Source of the DNA: Sphingomonas sp. HITSZ_GF
GTDB lineage: Bacteria; Pseudomonadota; Alphaproteobacteria; Sphingomonadales; Sphingomonadaceae
Direction: 5' to 3'
NCBI RefSeq assembly: GCF_029543155.1
Contig: NZ_JARQXA010000005.1
Location: 372,001 to 436,000, forward strand
DNA length: 64,000 nucleotides
Shown here piece by piece: positions 51,530 through 59,472 of the stretch (positions are counted from its first letter, which is position 1; every line of letters begins with the position of its first letter). Below the pieces are notes generated by a model that ran no database searches, was not told where the DNA came from, and saw only the letters and a list, made by a program, of their open reading frames with translations. The position numbers and the translations under genes are program-made.

Positions 51530-52486
51530 ATGGCGGAGGGAATCGACGAGATCGAAAGCGGGCGCGCCGCGCTCGCGTCGTTGCTCGAGGCGCTCAAGGT
51601 GCGCGGCTACCGCTTCGTGACGCCGACGCCCGCGACCCATGCGCGCGTTCTCGCGCGCGATCCGGGACGGATGGCGGCATCGCTCGAGGACGTGCTGGGC
51701 TGGAGCCGCGCCTTCCGGCCCGGCAGCATCGATGCCGAGATCGAGACGCTGCTGCGCGAAGCCGGCGCCCTCGTCTCGGCCGAGGGCGGTCTCAAGAGCA
51801 GGCTGCGCGTCTCGAGCCTCGGCGACGACCTCTACCTGCACAGCGCCTATCCGACCACCGAGCGCGACGCCGTCTTCTTCGGGCCGGACAGCTACAGGTT
51901 CGCCCGCCTCGTCTCGCAGGAGCTGACGCGCGCCCCGCTCGGCCACCCGGCGCACCTCGTCGATATCGGCGCCGGCGCGGGCGTCGGCGCGATCGTGGCC
52001 GCGCGATCCCTCGTCCTCGCTCGCGCGACACTGACCGACATCAACCCCGCTGCGCTCGCGCTGGCGCGCGTCAATGCCGAAAGCGCGGGTGTGAAGGTTC
52101 ATTGCAGCTATGGGCCTGGCCTCGCCGATCTCGCGGGAACGATAGACCTGGCGCTGGCCAATCCGCCCTTCCTCGTCGATCGCAAGAACCGCAGCTACCG
52201 CGACGGCGGCGGCATGCGTGGCGGCGCGCTGTCGGTCGAGATGGCGGCGGAGGCCTTGCCGCGCCTGGCGCCCGGCGGCCGGCTCATTCTCTATACGGGC
52301 AGCGCCATCGCGGACGGGCGCGACGACCTGGCGGCCGCGCTCGATGCGCTGGCGGCGAAGCATGGCTGCCGGCTCGCCTATGACGAGATCGACCCCGATA
52401 TTTTCGGGGAGGAGTTGGAGCGCGAGGCCTATCGCGAGGTCGACCGGATCGCCGCCGTGGCCGCGGTCTTCCGGCGCGAGGCGTAG
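51530..52486 (+). CDS. SAM-dependent methyltransferase (NPPF type)
   Basis: A 318-residue methyltransferase. The SAM-binding motif VDIGAGAGVGAIVAA lies near residue 145, the acidic LTDIN at its second strand, and the catalytic NPPF motif in LALANPPFLVDRKN, which is the signature of enzymes that methylate amide or ring nitrogen in RNA or protein (HemK/RsmC-like). An N-terminal domain of about 110 residues precedes it. The target is unknown. It is driven by an exact EcfG-type promoter and is divergent from the diiron protein. Confidence 0.85.
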   Translation: MAEGIDEIESGRAALASLLEALKVRGYRFVTPTPATHARVLARDPGRMAASLEDVLGWSRAFRPGSIDAEIETLLREAGALVSAEGGLKSRLRVSSLGDDLYLHSAYPTTERDAVFFGPDSYRFARLVSQELTRAPLGHPAHLVDIGAGAGVGAIVAARSLVLARATLTDINPAALALARVNAESAGVKVHCSYGPGLADLAGTIDLALANPPFLVDRKNRSYRDGGGMRGGALSVEMAAEALPRLAPGGRLILYTGSAIADGRDDLAAALDALAAKHGCRLAYDEIDPDIFGEELEREAYREVDRIAAVAAVFRREA

Positions 52487-52536
52487 CCGTCAGGACCGTC
52501 GCACATCGCGTGCACCGCTTCGGGCGCCGACCAGGC

Positions 52537-53256
52537 TCAGCGCGGCAGTTTCTCCAGGTAGAGATAGCCCGGATCGAACTCCGCGAGCGTTTCCAGCCCC
52601 GGCAGGTCCAGGATCTCGACATGGCCGCGCCGGACATCGGCCAGGCCGCGCTCGCGCAATTGCCGGACGGTCCGGTTGACATGGACGGGGGTCAGGCCGA
52701 CGCACTCGGCGAGATCGACCTGGGTCAGGGGAAGCGCGAAGGCCAGGCCTTCGGTCATGCCGACCACCTCGAAGCGGACGCGGAGCTCGCACAGCAGGTG
52801 CGCGACGCGCGCGATCGCGGTGCGGCGCCCCAGCGACAATTCCCATTCGCGGTGCGATGCCGCGTCCATGTTGGTGCAGAACCAGTAGAGCCGCGACAGA
52901 TGCGGATGGTCTTCCGACAGCGCCTTCAGGCGCTCGTGCGGCACGATGGCGACCTTGCACGGCGTCAGCGTCATCAGGTGATGATCGAGACGCTTGAGGG
53001 TAAAGCCGTGCAGGTCGACGAAATCGCCGGCGAGGTGCAGGTCGGTGATCTGGCGCTCACCCTCGCGCAGATCCTTGTGGCGGCACATCATGCCTTCCAG
53101 CAGCAAGGTCGAGCTGGACAGGCGTTGCCCGGCCCGGATGAAATTGACCTTGGCCGGAACCTCCCGCGTCTCGGAGATCAGCGCGCGCAGCACCGCTTCT
53201 TCCTCCGCGGACACGTCGTCGCGGACGCGGAGCATCCGGAGATGCTTTTCGATCAT
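52537..53256 (-). CDS. Crp/Fnr family regulator
   Basis: A 239-residue regulator. The N-terminal cyclic-nucleotide-binding-like fold includes HLAGDFVDLHGFTLKRLDH, without the cAMP-contacting residues of Crp. The C-terminal winged helix contains LTQVDLAECVGLTPVHVNRTVRQLRERGL. There are no clustered N-terminal cysteines as in Fnr. Its ATG overlaps the stop of the DUF6894 gene by four bases. A second Crp-like gene with its own DUF6894 neighbour begins on the opposite strand at 53680. Confidence 0.88.
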   Translation of the reverse strand: MIEKHLRMLRVRDDVSAEEEAVLRALISETREVPAKVNFIRAGQRLSSSTLLLEGMMCRHKDLREGERQITDLHLAGDFVDLHGFTLKRLDHHLMTLTPCKVAIVPHERLKALSEDHPHLSRLYWFCTNMDAASHREWELSLGRRTAIARVAHLLCELRVRFEVVGMTEGLAFALPLTQVDLAECVGLTPVHVNRTVRQLRERGLADVRRGHVEILDLPGLETLAEFDPGYLYLEKLPR

Positions 53257-53504
53257 CGCTCCGCTCGCGCCTGTTGGACCTGGACCGCCTCGCCGAACGG
53301 GACCGACAGAAGCACCCTGTCGGTCCCGTCGCAGATATCGAGGCGTCCGGAAAGATCGACCACGCCGCGCATCAGTTCCTCGCCGAGGACCGAGCGGATG
53401 CCGGTCAGCGCGGACTGGCGGGCCGCATCGAGATCTGCGAATTCCTGGCCTTCCTCGTCCCGGGTGCAGCCATTGCCGTTCTGGATATGGAAAAAGTACC
53501 GCAT
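53253..53504 (-). CDS. DUF6894-like small protein
   Basis: An 83-residue protein that begins MRYFFHIQNGNGCTRDEEGQ, then EFADLDAARQSAL, as in the DUF6894 family found in alphaproteobacterial stress regions. It is probably a small beta-alpha protein; the function is unknown. It is coupled to the downstream Crp-like gene by a four-base overlap. A weak EcfG-like box (GAAAC-N16-AGTT at 53514-53538) lies only 10 bases upstream. Confidence 0.75.
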   Translation of the reverse strand: MRYFFHIQNGNGCTRDEEGQEFADLDAARQSALTGIRSVLGEELMRGVVDLSGRLDICDGTDRVLLSVPFGEAVQVQQARAER

Positions 53505-53597
53505 GGCGGCGAAAACTTCCGCGAAAGCGAGAGGTTTCAAGCATTCCCCGGCTGCAACGATATGCGGCCGCCAGGCAGCGCGTTTGCCGCCGAACCC

Positions 53598-53607
53598 AAC
53601 CCAGGTT
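53598..53607. promoter_or_regulatory. AACCTGGGTT palindromic motif, copy 4
   Basis: AACCCAGGTT at 53598-53607, which reads CACAACCTGGGTTGGG on the minus strand. It lies in the 175-base gap between the divergent DUF6894/Crp operon and the second Crp-like gene. Confidence 0.5.
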
Positions 53608-53679
53608 GTGGAATTGCCCCCGCCCGACCGGGCAGCAGCGTGCGGCAGGAGCACCGATCGCGCTCCTTGGAGTGCGAGC

Positions 53680-54471
53680 ATGCAGGGCACTGGCAAATTT
53701 GCGCTGGAGCGCCTGGCCGATGGTCTTGCCACCCGGCATGGGCTCGGCGCGCGCGAGCGACAGGCCCTGCTCGCGCTTCCGGGGTCGGTCGTCCGCTGCC
53801 GCGCCGCGACCGAGATCGCTCCGGGTGACGGCGATGCCCGGGTCCACTTCGTTATCGAGGGGTTGCTGGCCAGCGCGCGTCAACTCGCTGGCGGACGGCG
53901 CCAGGTATCGGCGCTCTACATCCCCGGCGACCTTTGCGGACTCGACCGGGCAGTTGCGCCGCGTCGCGGCTGGGAGGTCTGCGCAAGCTGCGACTCGCTC
54001 GTGCTGAGTCTGTCGCGGCAGGCCGTGACGGGGATCGCACAGGAGCATCCGCCAATTGCACGCGCCTTGTGGGGCGAGACGGCGCTACAGGCGGGAATCA
54101 CAGCGGAATGGCTGGTCGGCCTCGGCCGCCGCGACGCCAAATCCCGTCTTGCCCATCTGCTTTGCGAGATGGGCCTGCGCCTGGAGGCGGCCGGGCTCGG
54201 GTCGCGCCAGCATTTTCGGCTCGATGCGTCGCAGGCGCTGCTCGCCGATGTCCTGGGTCTCACGTCCGTCCATGTGAGTCGCACATTGCAGGAGCTGCGC
54301 GGCGAGGGCCTGGCGATCGCCCGCGGACGGATCATCGAGGTTCCGGATTGGCCGCGCCTCGCGCGCGCCGCGGAATTCGAACCCGACTACCTGCGGCCGG
54401 CGCTCGCGGCAGCTTCGCCGCCCGCGGCGATGATGACCGTCCAAGGCACGGGCCAGGCGACCCTCGGCTGA
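53680..54471 (+). CDS. Crp/Fnr family regulator (second copy)
   Basis: A 263-residue regulator with the same layout as the gene at 52537: a degenerate cyclic-nucleotide fold (YIPGDLCGLDRAVAP) and a winged helix (ASQALLADVLGLTSVHVSRTLQELRGEGL). The DPY-type tail FEPDYLRP also matches the FDPGYLYL tail of the first copy, so the two are paralogues. The ATG at 53680 has GGAG upstream. It converges on a second DUF6894 gene. The two regulators may control each other or the stress genes that carry the AACCTGGGTT motif; that is inference. Confidence 0.85.
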   Translation: MQGTGKFALERLADGLATRHGLGARERQALLALPGSVVRCRAATEIAPGDGDARVHFVIEGLLASARQLAGGRRQVSALYIPGDLCGLDRAVAPRRGWEVCASCDSLVLSLSRQAVTGIAQEHPPIARALWGETALQAGITAEWLVGLGRRDAKSRLAHLLCEMGLRLEAAGLGSRQHFRLDASQALLADVLGLTSVHVSRTLQELRGEGLAIARGRIIEVPDWPRLARAAEFEPDYLRPALAAASPPAAMMTVQGTGQATLG

Positions 54472-54506
54472 CGCTCTCGGTCGGCCCCGGCCGATGGACA
54501 AAACCG

Positions 54507-54749
54507 CTAGGAGATCTGGTGCGCCAGCTCCGAGAGATAGATGCGCGCAACGACATGGTTGCGCGCATCCTCGATATCGAGGGTTCCGCGGAGCTCCTCG
54601 GGCCGACAACGAGCGTAGCGGCGCAGGAACGCCCGGGCGCGCGCATGCGCCTTTCCCAGCGCCGCCGGCAGGTCCCTGCAATCGTGGCTCTCGCGTCCGA
54701 AGATCTCGGCGTCGCCGTGGCGGGTGACCTGGAAGTGATAGAGCGGCAT
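54507..54749 (-). CDS. DUF6894-like small protein (second copy)
   Basis: An 80-residue protein that begins MPLYHFQVTRHGDAEIFG and continues with a DLPAALGKAHARARAFLR helix; it resembles the DUF6894 protein at 53253 (aromatic YFFH/YHFQ start, then a short acidic loop and a helix). It is convergent with the second Crp-like gene. It has no recognisable promoter box within 60 bases upstream. Confidence 0.7.
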   Translation of the reverse strand: MPLYHFQVTRHGDAEIFGRESHDCRDLPAALGKAHARARAFLRRYARCRPEELRGTLDIEDARNHVVARIYLSELAHQIS

Positions 54750-54938
54750 GCCGGCACAATGCGCGATTAATCAATCGGTTGCAGTGCCGCGGGCCTGGCC
54801 TGGAATATCGGGTGAGCTGCCTTGTAAACGCCTCTCGCGGCCGTCCCGTGGATCGTCGCGCCAGCGCCTTTTGGCCGAACTTTTCTCCCGGCCCGAGGCA
54901 GTTGGCTCCCAATGCGATCCCGGCGCGTTGCGGCGCGC

Positions 54939-55718
54939 ATGAAGATCTATATCCATACCGAGATCGCCTATCGGCTGGCGCAGCCGACCGACATTCTCTT
55001 GCAGCTCGAGGCGGCGGCGATCCCCGAGCAGTGCGTCGAGAAAGCGCATATCGAGGTGTCCCCGCATGTGCATTTCGCGCGCGTCGCGGCCCAGGACGGG
55101 ATCGGCGAGCGGATCTGGGTGCGCGCGGAGGACCGGCTCCTCGTCGACTACCGCGCCACCGTCTCGATCCAGCGCCTGCTGACCGAATGCGCCGACCTAG
55201 CGATCGTGCCGCCCCACCAGCTGCCCGGCGAGACGGTCCAGTATCTGATGGCATCGCGCTATTGTCCCGCCGACCAGTTCCAGAGCTTCGTGGAAGCGGA
55301 GTTCGGAGGCGTCGCGGGTGGGGCCAGGGTGATTGCGATGCGCGACTGGATCCAGCGTAATTTCCGCTACGTGCCGGGCGTGAGCAACACCGAGACCACC
55401 GGTGCGGATACGTTCATCCGGCGCGAAGGCGTCTGCCGCGACTATGCGCATGTCCTGATCACCTTCGCGCGCGCCGCCGGCATTCCCGCGCGCATCGCCA
55501 GCGTCTACGCGCTGGGCGTCGAGCCCCAGGATTTCCATGCGGTCGCCGAGATATTCCTCGGCGGCGAATGGCACCTGCTCGACGCGACCGGCATGGCGAC
55601 GGAGGCGGCGATGGCGAAGATCGGCGTGGGCCGGGATGCGGCCGACGTCGCTTTCCTCACCGCGTTCGGCGAGGCGGTGATGGAAAGCCAGTCGGTCTCG
55701 GTCACGCCGGCGCAATGA
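54939..55718 (+). CDS. Transglutaminase-like cysteine protease family protein
   Basis: A 259-residue protein. The N-terminal beta-rich part (about residues 1-130) is followed by the transglutaminase-like core with the triad: Cys in RREGVCRDYAHVLITFAR, His in QDFHAVAEIFL, and Asp in WHLLDATGMA. There is no signal peptide, so it should act in the cytoplasm. Such proteins cleave or amidate peptides; the substrate is unknown. The ATG at 54939 is the start of the family similarity. Confidence 0.88.
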   Translation: MKIYIHTEIAYRLAQPTDILLQLEAAAIPEQCVEKAHIEVSPHVHFARVAAQDGIGERIWVRAEDRLLVDYRATVSIQRLLTECADLAIVPPHQLPGETVQYLMASRYCPADQFQSFVEAEFGGVAGGARVIAMRDWIQRNFRYVPGVSNTETTGADTFIRREGVCRDYAHVLITFARAAGIPARIASVYALGVEPQDFHAVAEIFLGGEWHLLDATGMATEAAMAKIGVGRDAADVAFLTAFGEAVMESQSVSVTPAQ

Positions 55719-55754
55719 TCGCGCACAGGACCGGTTGCGTTCGCAGGGCCGCGT

Positions 55755-55780
55755 GAAACCGGCGCGAATGGCGATTCGTT
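55755..55780 (+). promoter_or_regulatory. EcfG-like promoter before iron permease gene
   Basis: GAAAC (55755-55759), 17 bases, CGTT (55777-55780), 29 bases before the ATG at 55810. One mismatch in the -35 part. Confidence 0.5.
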
Positions 55781-55809
55781 GCGCCATCCACCTGAGCAAG
55801 GAGGATTAA

Positions 55810-56220
55810 ATGGACCAGTTCTTCACGCGGATTGCGAGCCGGTCGGCCTCGCTGATGGGCCACCCGCTGGCGTTCATCATCTCGGTCGCGTTCGTGCTGC
55901 TCTGGGCCGCGAGCGGTCCGCTGCTCCACTATTCGGACACCTGGCAGCTGATCGTGAACACCGCGACGACCGTGCTCACCTTCCTCGCCGTCTTCCTGAT
56001 CCAGAACAGCCAGAACCGCGACGGCGCCGCGATGCAGGCCAAGCTCGACGAACTGCTGCGCGCCGTCGATAAGGCGCGCGGCGAGTTCGTCGGCATCGAG
56101 CACCTGACCGATGCGCAGATTTGCGAGATCCGCGACGCGCTTGAGAAGGACATCGCCCAGGACCATGGCAAGGAGACGACGACCCGCCCGACGGTCGAGC
56201 GCCTGCTGGCGCGCTATTGA
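55810..56220 (+). CDS. Low-affinity iron permease family protein
   Basis: A 136-residue membrane protein with two hydrophobic segments: GHPLAFIISVAFVLLWAASG and VNTATTVLTFLAVFLIQNSQNRD. The second with the QNSQNRD end is the signature of the low-affinity iron permease family. A soluble C-terminal helical tail follows. A good ribosome site (AAGGAGGATTAA) precedes the ATG. Despite the family name, iron transport by such short bacterial members is not proven. Confidence 0.85.
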   Translation: MDQFFTRIASRSASLMGHPLAFIISVAFVLLWAASGPLLHYSDTWQLIVNTATTVLTFLAVFLIQNSQNRDGAAMQAKLDELLRAVDKARGEFVGIEHLTDAQICEIRDALEKDIAQDHGKETTTRPTVERLLARY

Positions 56221-56253
56221 CGGCGCCGTCCGGCTTTCGGGCTCCGGCGTGCG

Positions 56254-56279
56254 GGAACCTGCACCGTGGCCGGCGCGTC
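56254..56279 (+). promoter_or_regulatory. EcfG-like promoter before GlsB gene
   Basis: GGAAC (56254-56258), 17 bases, CGTC (56276-56279), 25 bases before the ATG at 56305. One mismatch in the -10 part. Confidence 0.5.
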
Positions 56280-56304
56280 TCGCCTTGCGCAAAGGAGAAG
56301 ATCG

Positions 56305-56562
56305 ATGGGATTCATTTTGTGGCTGGTCGTGGGCGGCGTGATCGGGTGGCTCGCGAGCATGATCATGCGAACCGATGCCCAGCAGGGCGTCTTCCTTAAC
56401 ATCGTGGTCGGGATCGTCGGCGCCTTTATCGGCGGCCTCATCGTCGCCGGCGGCTCGATCAACAACGCGCCGCTGACGGTGACTTCGTTCCTGGTCTCGC
56501 TGCTCGGCGCCGTCGTGCTGCTCGGCATCGTCAACTTGGTACGGCGCGGCAGCCTTCGCTGA
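56305..56562 (+). CDS. GlsB/YeaQ/YmgE family stress membrane protein
   Basis: An 85-residue membrane protein with three hydrophobic, glycine-rich segments (FILWLVVGGVIGWLASMI, NIVVGIVGAFIGGLIVAG, SFLVSLLGAVVLLGIVNLV), the signature of transglycosylase-associated GlsB/YeaQ proteins. AAAGGAGAAG lies before the ATG at 56305. Family members are induced by general stress in many bacteria; the molecular role is unknown. Confidence 0.92.
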   Translation: MGFILWLVVGGVIGWLASMIMRTDAQQGVFLNIVVGIVGAFIGGLIVAGGSINNAPLTVTSFLVSLLGAVVLLGIVNLVRRGSLR

Positions 56563-56650
56563 CGGCACGGCGCGACGCGCGGGCGATATCGGCGTCGCGC
56601 TATTTCCGAAAGACTGGACGCCGGCTGCCTAAGGCGGCCGGCGTCCTGTT

Positions 56651-56860
56651 TCAGGGCGCACCTTCCAGCGCGGCACGCGCCGCGCGGATTGCCTCCGTGG
56701 CGACCCGATCCGGCGCCGATGGTCCGGGCCGTCTGCCGAACCCGAGCGCGATCTCGAGATCGCGCCGGATGTGCGCCGCCACCCGCTGCAGATCGGTCTC
56801 GCTGGGCTGGCCGCCGCGCGCGATGCACGCGACGATCTCCGGGGCGATCGTCACGGGCAT
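56651..56860 (-). CDS. Small hypothetical protein
   Basis: A 69-residue helical protein that begins MPVTIAPEIVACIARGGQPS, with a DLQRVAAHIRRDLEIALGF helix and a basic, Pro-containing linker. No family is recognised. It starts 1 base after the stop of the upstream gene at 56862, so the two are an operon. Confidence 0.58.
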   Translation of the reverse strand: MPVTIAPEIVACIARGGQPSETDLQRVAAHIRRDLEIALGFGRRPGPSAPDRVATEAIRAARAALEGAP

Positions 56861-56861
56861 G

Positions 56862-57092
56862 TCAGGCGGCTCCCGGCTGGCCCGCGTCGAGCTGGCGGAG
56901 CGCCGCGAGCAGCTCGCCTACGGGGACCGGATCGCTGAGCTCGGGCGGCTTGCGCAGCCTGGGCTGGGAGCGGACGGTGTGAGCGTCCGAGGCCCAGGAC
57001 GCCAGGATGGCGCGCTTGACCTCGGGCTCGAGTTGCGGGTGCTCGACCAGTTCCCGCGGATGGCGCAGCAGCCCCAGGAAATGGACGGTCAT
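56862..57092 (-). CDS. Small hypothetical protein
   Basis: A 76-residue protein that begins MTVHFLGLLRHPRELVEHPQ, with AILASWASDAHTV and a Pro-rich end. It is preceded by a strong GAGGAGGATTCGACG ribosome site, which decides the ATG at 57092 over an upstream one at 57128. The hsp20 terminator hairpin lies just upstream, so it may receive read-through. No family is recognised. Confidence 0.6.
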   Translation of the reverse strand: MTVHFLGLLRHPRELVEHPQLEPEVKRAILASWASDAHTVRSQPRLRKPPELSDPVPVGELLAALRQLDAGQPGAA

Positions 57093-57125
57093 CGTCGAAT
57101 CCTCCTCGATGGCTGTCGAAAGGGA

Positions 57126-57152
57126 CATGCCCGCCCTTACGGGGCGGGCATG
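57126..57152 (-). terminator. Terminator hairpin behind hsp20
   Basis: CATGCCCGCC (57126-57135) pairs with GGCGGGCATG (57143-57152), a perfect 10-base-pair stem. It starts 6 bases behind the hsp20 stop and is followed on the minus strand by a short CCCTTT run. Confidence 0.7.
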
Positions 57153-57157
57153 CAGGC

Positions 57158-57667
57158 TTACGCCGCGTCGCGCTCGACAGGCTCGGGCTCGGCGGCGCCG
57201 GCGTGCGCGGAAGGGCCCTCGAGCCGGTCGTTGGCGGGCGCGGATGCCGTGCCCCCGATCGCGATGCGCCGGGGCTTCATCGCCTCGGGGATCTCGCGCT
57301 TGAGCGCGATCCGCAACAGGCCATTGTCGAACTGCGCATCCTCGACGACGACGAAGTCGGCCAGCTGGAACCGGCGCTCGAAGGCGCGCGTGGCGATGCC
57401 GCGGTGCAGGAAGCGGCCAGTGTCGCCCTCCTCCTCTTCCTTGCGGCCGGTCACGGTGAGCTGGTTGCTCTGCGCCACGATCTCGATCTCGTCGGGACGG
57501 AAGCCCGCGACCGCCAGGGTGATGCGATAGCGGTCCTCGCCGGCCTGCTCGATATCGAACGGCGGGTAGCTGTCGGTCTCACTGCGCGCGCCTGCCTCGA
57601 GCAGATCGAACAGACGGTCGAAGCCGACCGTCGAGCGGCGATAGGGCGAAAAGTCGAAAGTCCTCAT
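57158..57667 (-). CDS. Small heat shock protein Hsp20
   Basis: A 169-residue chaperone of the alpha-crystallin type. The N-terminal MRTFDFSPYRRSTVGFDRLFD start is typical of the IbpA-like class. The alpha-crystallin core runs from about residue 34 (YPPFDIEQAGEDRYRITLAVAG) to NGLLRIALKREIPE, with RGIATRAFERRFQLAD in between. The usual I-x-I tail is replaced by a longer Ala/Pro/Glu-rich tail. GGAGGA precedes the ATG, and this site lies in a ROSE-like hairpin; an RpoH-like promoter is upstream. Control is thus heat-linked at two levels. Confidence 0.92.
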   Translation of the reverse strand: MRTFDFSPYRRSTVGFDRLFDLLEAGARSETDSYPPFDIEQAGEDRYRITLAVAGFRPDEIEIVAQSNQLTVTGRKEEEEGDTGRFLHRGIATRAFERRFQLADFVVVEDAQFDNGLLRIALKREIPEAMKPRRIAIGGTASAPANDRLEGPSAHAGAAEPEPVERDAA

Positions 57668-57760
57668 ATCCAAATCCTCCAAATGAGCAATTTGAGCACG
57701 AGGCGCACCGGGAGAGCCGGTGCCCTCAGGTCCTGCCGGACCGAGTTTTCGCGTCCGGCG
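57668..57760 (-). promoter_or_regulatory. ROSE-like RNA thermometer in hsp20 leader
   Basis: On the transcribed minus strand: hairpin 1 GCCGGAC/GTCCGGC (57759-57753 with 57741-57735), hairpin 2 GCACCGG/CCGGTGC (57723-57717 with 57711-57705), then TTGCTC (57690-57685) facing the ribosome site GGAGGA (57680-57675). A U(U/C)GCU stretch opposite the Shine-Dalgarno sequence in the last of several hairpins is the hallmark of ROSE elements before alphaproteobacterial small heat shock genes. Confidence 0.75.
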
Positions 57761-57765
57761 GCGCG

Positions 57766-57794
57766 AAGATGGTTTTCGCTGGGATGGCTTCAAG
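57766..57794 (-). promoter_or_regulatory. RpoH-like heat shock promoter before hsp20
   Basis: Minus strand CTTGAA (57794-57789), 16 bases, CCATCTT (57772-57766), close to the CTTGAA/CCATNT pattern of sigma-32. It places the transcript start just upstream of the ROSE-like leader. Confidence 0.55.
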
Positions 57795-57915
57795 ACCCTC
57801 TTTCCAAAATTTTTTGGCGGGATCGCCGGGCCCGTCGCGAGGAGGCCAGCGCCGCGCCTGCGCTTGCCAAGGGCGGGCCGATGTCGTTCCGGCGCCTGGC
57901 CCGTCCGCGGCGCGA

Positions 57916-59472
57916 TCAGGCAAAGGCACCGTGGATGAACCAGGTCATCGGGCCGGTGGCGCCGCGCTCGCCGTCGCCGAGGCGAAACAGCCAGTAGCGT
58001 CCGCCGCCCTCGACCTCGACCTGGAAATAATCGCGCACCGAATAGGGCGCCCGTGCTTCCGTGCCGCCCTCGCGCCACCATTCGCCGTGCAGCCGCTCGG
58101 GGCCGTCGGCCTGGACCACCCGGTAGCGCTTTCGCCGCCAGACGAACATCGCCGGCGGATGATCGGGCAGCATCGCCGTCACCTGGATCGGCTGGGGTGG
58201 ATCGATCAGTCGGCCGGGGCGCGGCAGGTCCTCGGCCCAGCGCGCGCCTGCGGCAGGGGCGAGCGCGGGCAAGGTCGCCACCGACCGCTCGGGCATGCCG
58301 CCCGGCAAGGGCGCGGCGCGGCGAAGGCTCGCTTCGCCGAAGCGGTTGGCGAGCGTGTCGATCAGGCCTGCCAGGTCCGCCTCGCGACGGCCGGCGCGGG
58401 CAAGGTCGGCCTGGGCGGCGGCCAGCGGCTCGACGAGCGGCGCTACCAAGGTCATCGCCTCTATGCCGAGCCCCGGCTCGATCTGGTCGATACGCGCCTG
58501 GAGCAGCCGGACGAGATGGGCGGTGTCGCGTGTCGGCGTGGCGGTACCGACGCGGATCGCCTGCGCCAGGCCGTCGACGCGCTGGAAATGGCAGTCGAGA
58601 CGGCGCGCGCCCTTGCCGAGCCGGACGAGCTCCGCGGTCATGTCGCCGACGAGGTCGGCGATCACCCGGCCGAACGCTTCGGGCGTCGCGATCGGCTCGA
58701 GCAAGGCGCGCCGGGCGCGCGGCACCCGCGGCGCGAAGATCGGCTCGATCGGCTCGGGCGCGAGGCCGAGCGCCTGGTCGAGCCGCTGGTGCAGCACCCG
58801 GCCGAACCGGCGGGCGAGCGGGCCGCGCGGCGTGTCGAGGATCTGCTCGATCCGCTCGAAGCCGAGCTTGCGCAGCCCTTCGACCAGTTGTGCCTCGAGC
58901 CGCAGCGCCGCGAGCGGCAGCAGCGCCATCGCCTTGCGCTGGTCGCCCGAGGGGATCGCGACCGGCCGGCCGGCCGGAACGTGCCGGGCGACCGCATGGG
59001 CGCAGCCCGGCGTATCGGCCACCGCGACCTGCACCGCGAAGCCGGCGCCGGCGATGCGGCGGTGCAGGTCCTTGAGCAGCGCGCGCTCGCTGCCGAACAG
59101 CGGCGCGCAGCCGGTGACGTCGATCCAGATGCCCCGGGGCGGATCGGGGGCGACGACGGGGGAATAGCGGGAGCACCACAAGGCGAGGCGCCGGAGCGCG
59201 GCGAGATCGCCTTCCGGATCGGCATCGACCACCATCAGCCCGGGCACCAGGCTGCGCGCCTTGGTGACGGTCATGCCGGCGGCGATGCCCCGGCTGCGCG
59301 CAGCGGCATCGACTGCGGCCACGATCTTGCGGCCATGATCGGGAAGCGCAGTGACGAGCGGCCGGTCGCCGGCCGGCGCGGCGTCGCGAGACTCAGCTCG
59401 CGAGACGCCGCTCTTCCGCCGCAGCCGGTCGGTCGACCAGCTTGGCAGGTAGAGCGAGACGACCCTGCGCAT
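57916..59472 (-). CDS. imuB: ImuB, Y-family-like mutasome protein
   Basis: A 518-residue protein related to Y-family polymerases that serves as the clamp-binding adaptor for DnaE2 in SOS mutagenesis. It begins RRVVSLYLPSWSTDRLRR. The palm region reads GIWIDVTGCAPLFGSERALL, followed by RRIAGAGFAVQVAVADTPG and a helix-hairpin-helix-type LRKLGFERIEQIL. The usual catalytic acidic set of Y-family enzymes is not evident, as expected for ImuB. The ATG at 59472 overlaps the end of imuA by 80 bases. The C-terminus continues to FIHGAFA. dnaE2 is not adjacent. Confidence 0.9.
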   Translation of the reverse strand: MRRVVSLYLPSWSTDRLRRKSGVSRAESRDAAPAGDRPLVTALPDHGRKIVAAVDAAARSRGIAAGMTVTKARSLVPGLMVVDADPEGDLAALRRLALWCSRYSPVVAPDPPRGIWIDVTGCAPLFGSERALLKDLHRRIAGAGFAVQVAVADTPGCAHAVARHVPAGRPVAIPSGDQRKAMALLPLAALRLEAQLVEGLRKLGFERIEQILDTPRGPLARRFGRVLHQRLDQALGLAPEPIEPIFAPRVPRARRALLEPIATPEAFGRVIADLVGDMTAELVRLGKGARRLDCHFQRVDGLAQAIRVGTATPTRDTAHLVRLLQARIDQIEPGLGIEAMTLVAPLVEPLAAAQADLARAGRREADLAGLIDTLANRFGEASLRRAAPLPGGMPERSVATLPALAPAAGARWAEDLPRPGRLIDPPQPIQVTAMLPDHPPAMFVWRRKRYRVVQADGPERLHGEWWREGGTEARAPYSVRDYFQVEVEGGGRYWLFRLGDGERGATGPMTWFIHGAFA

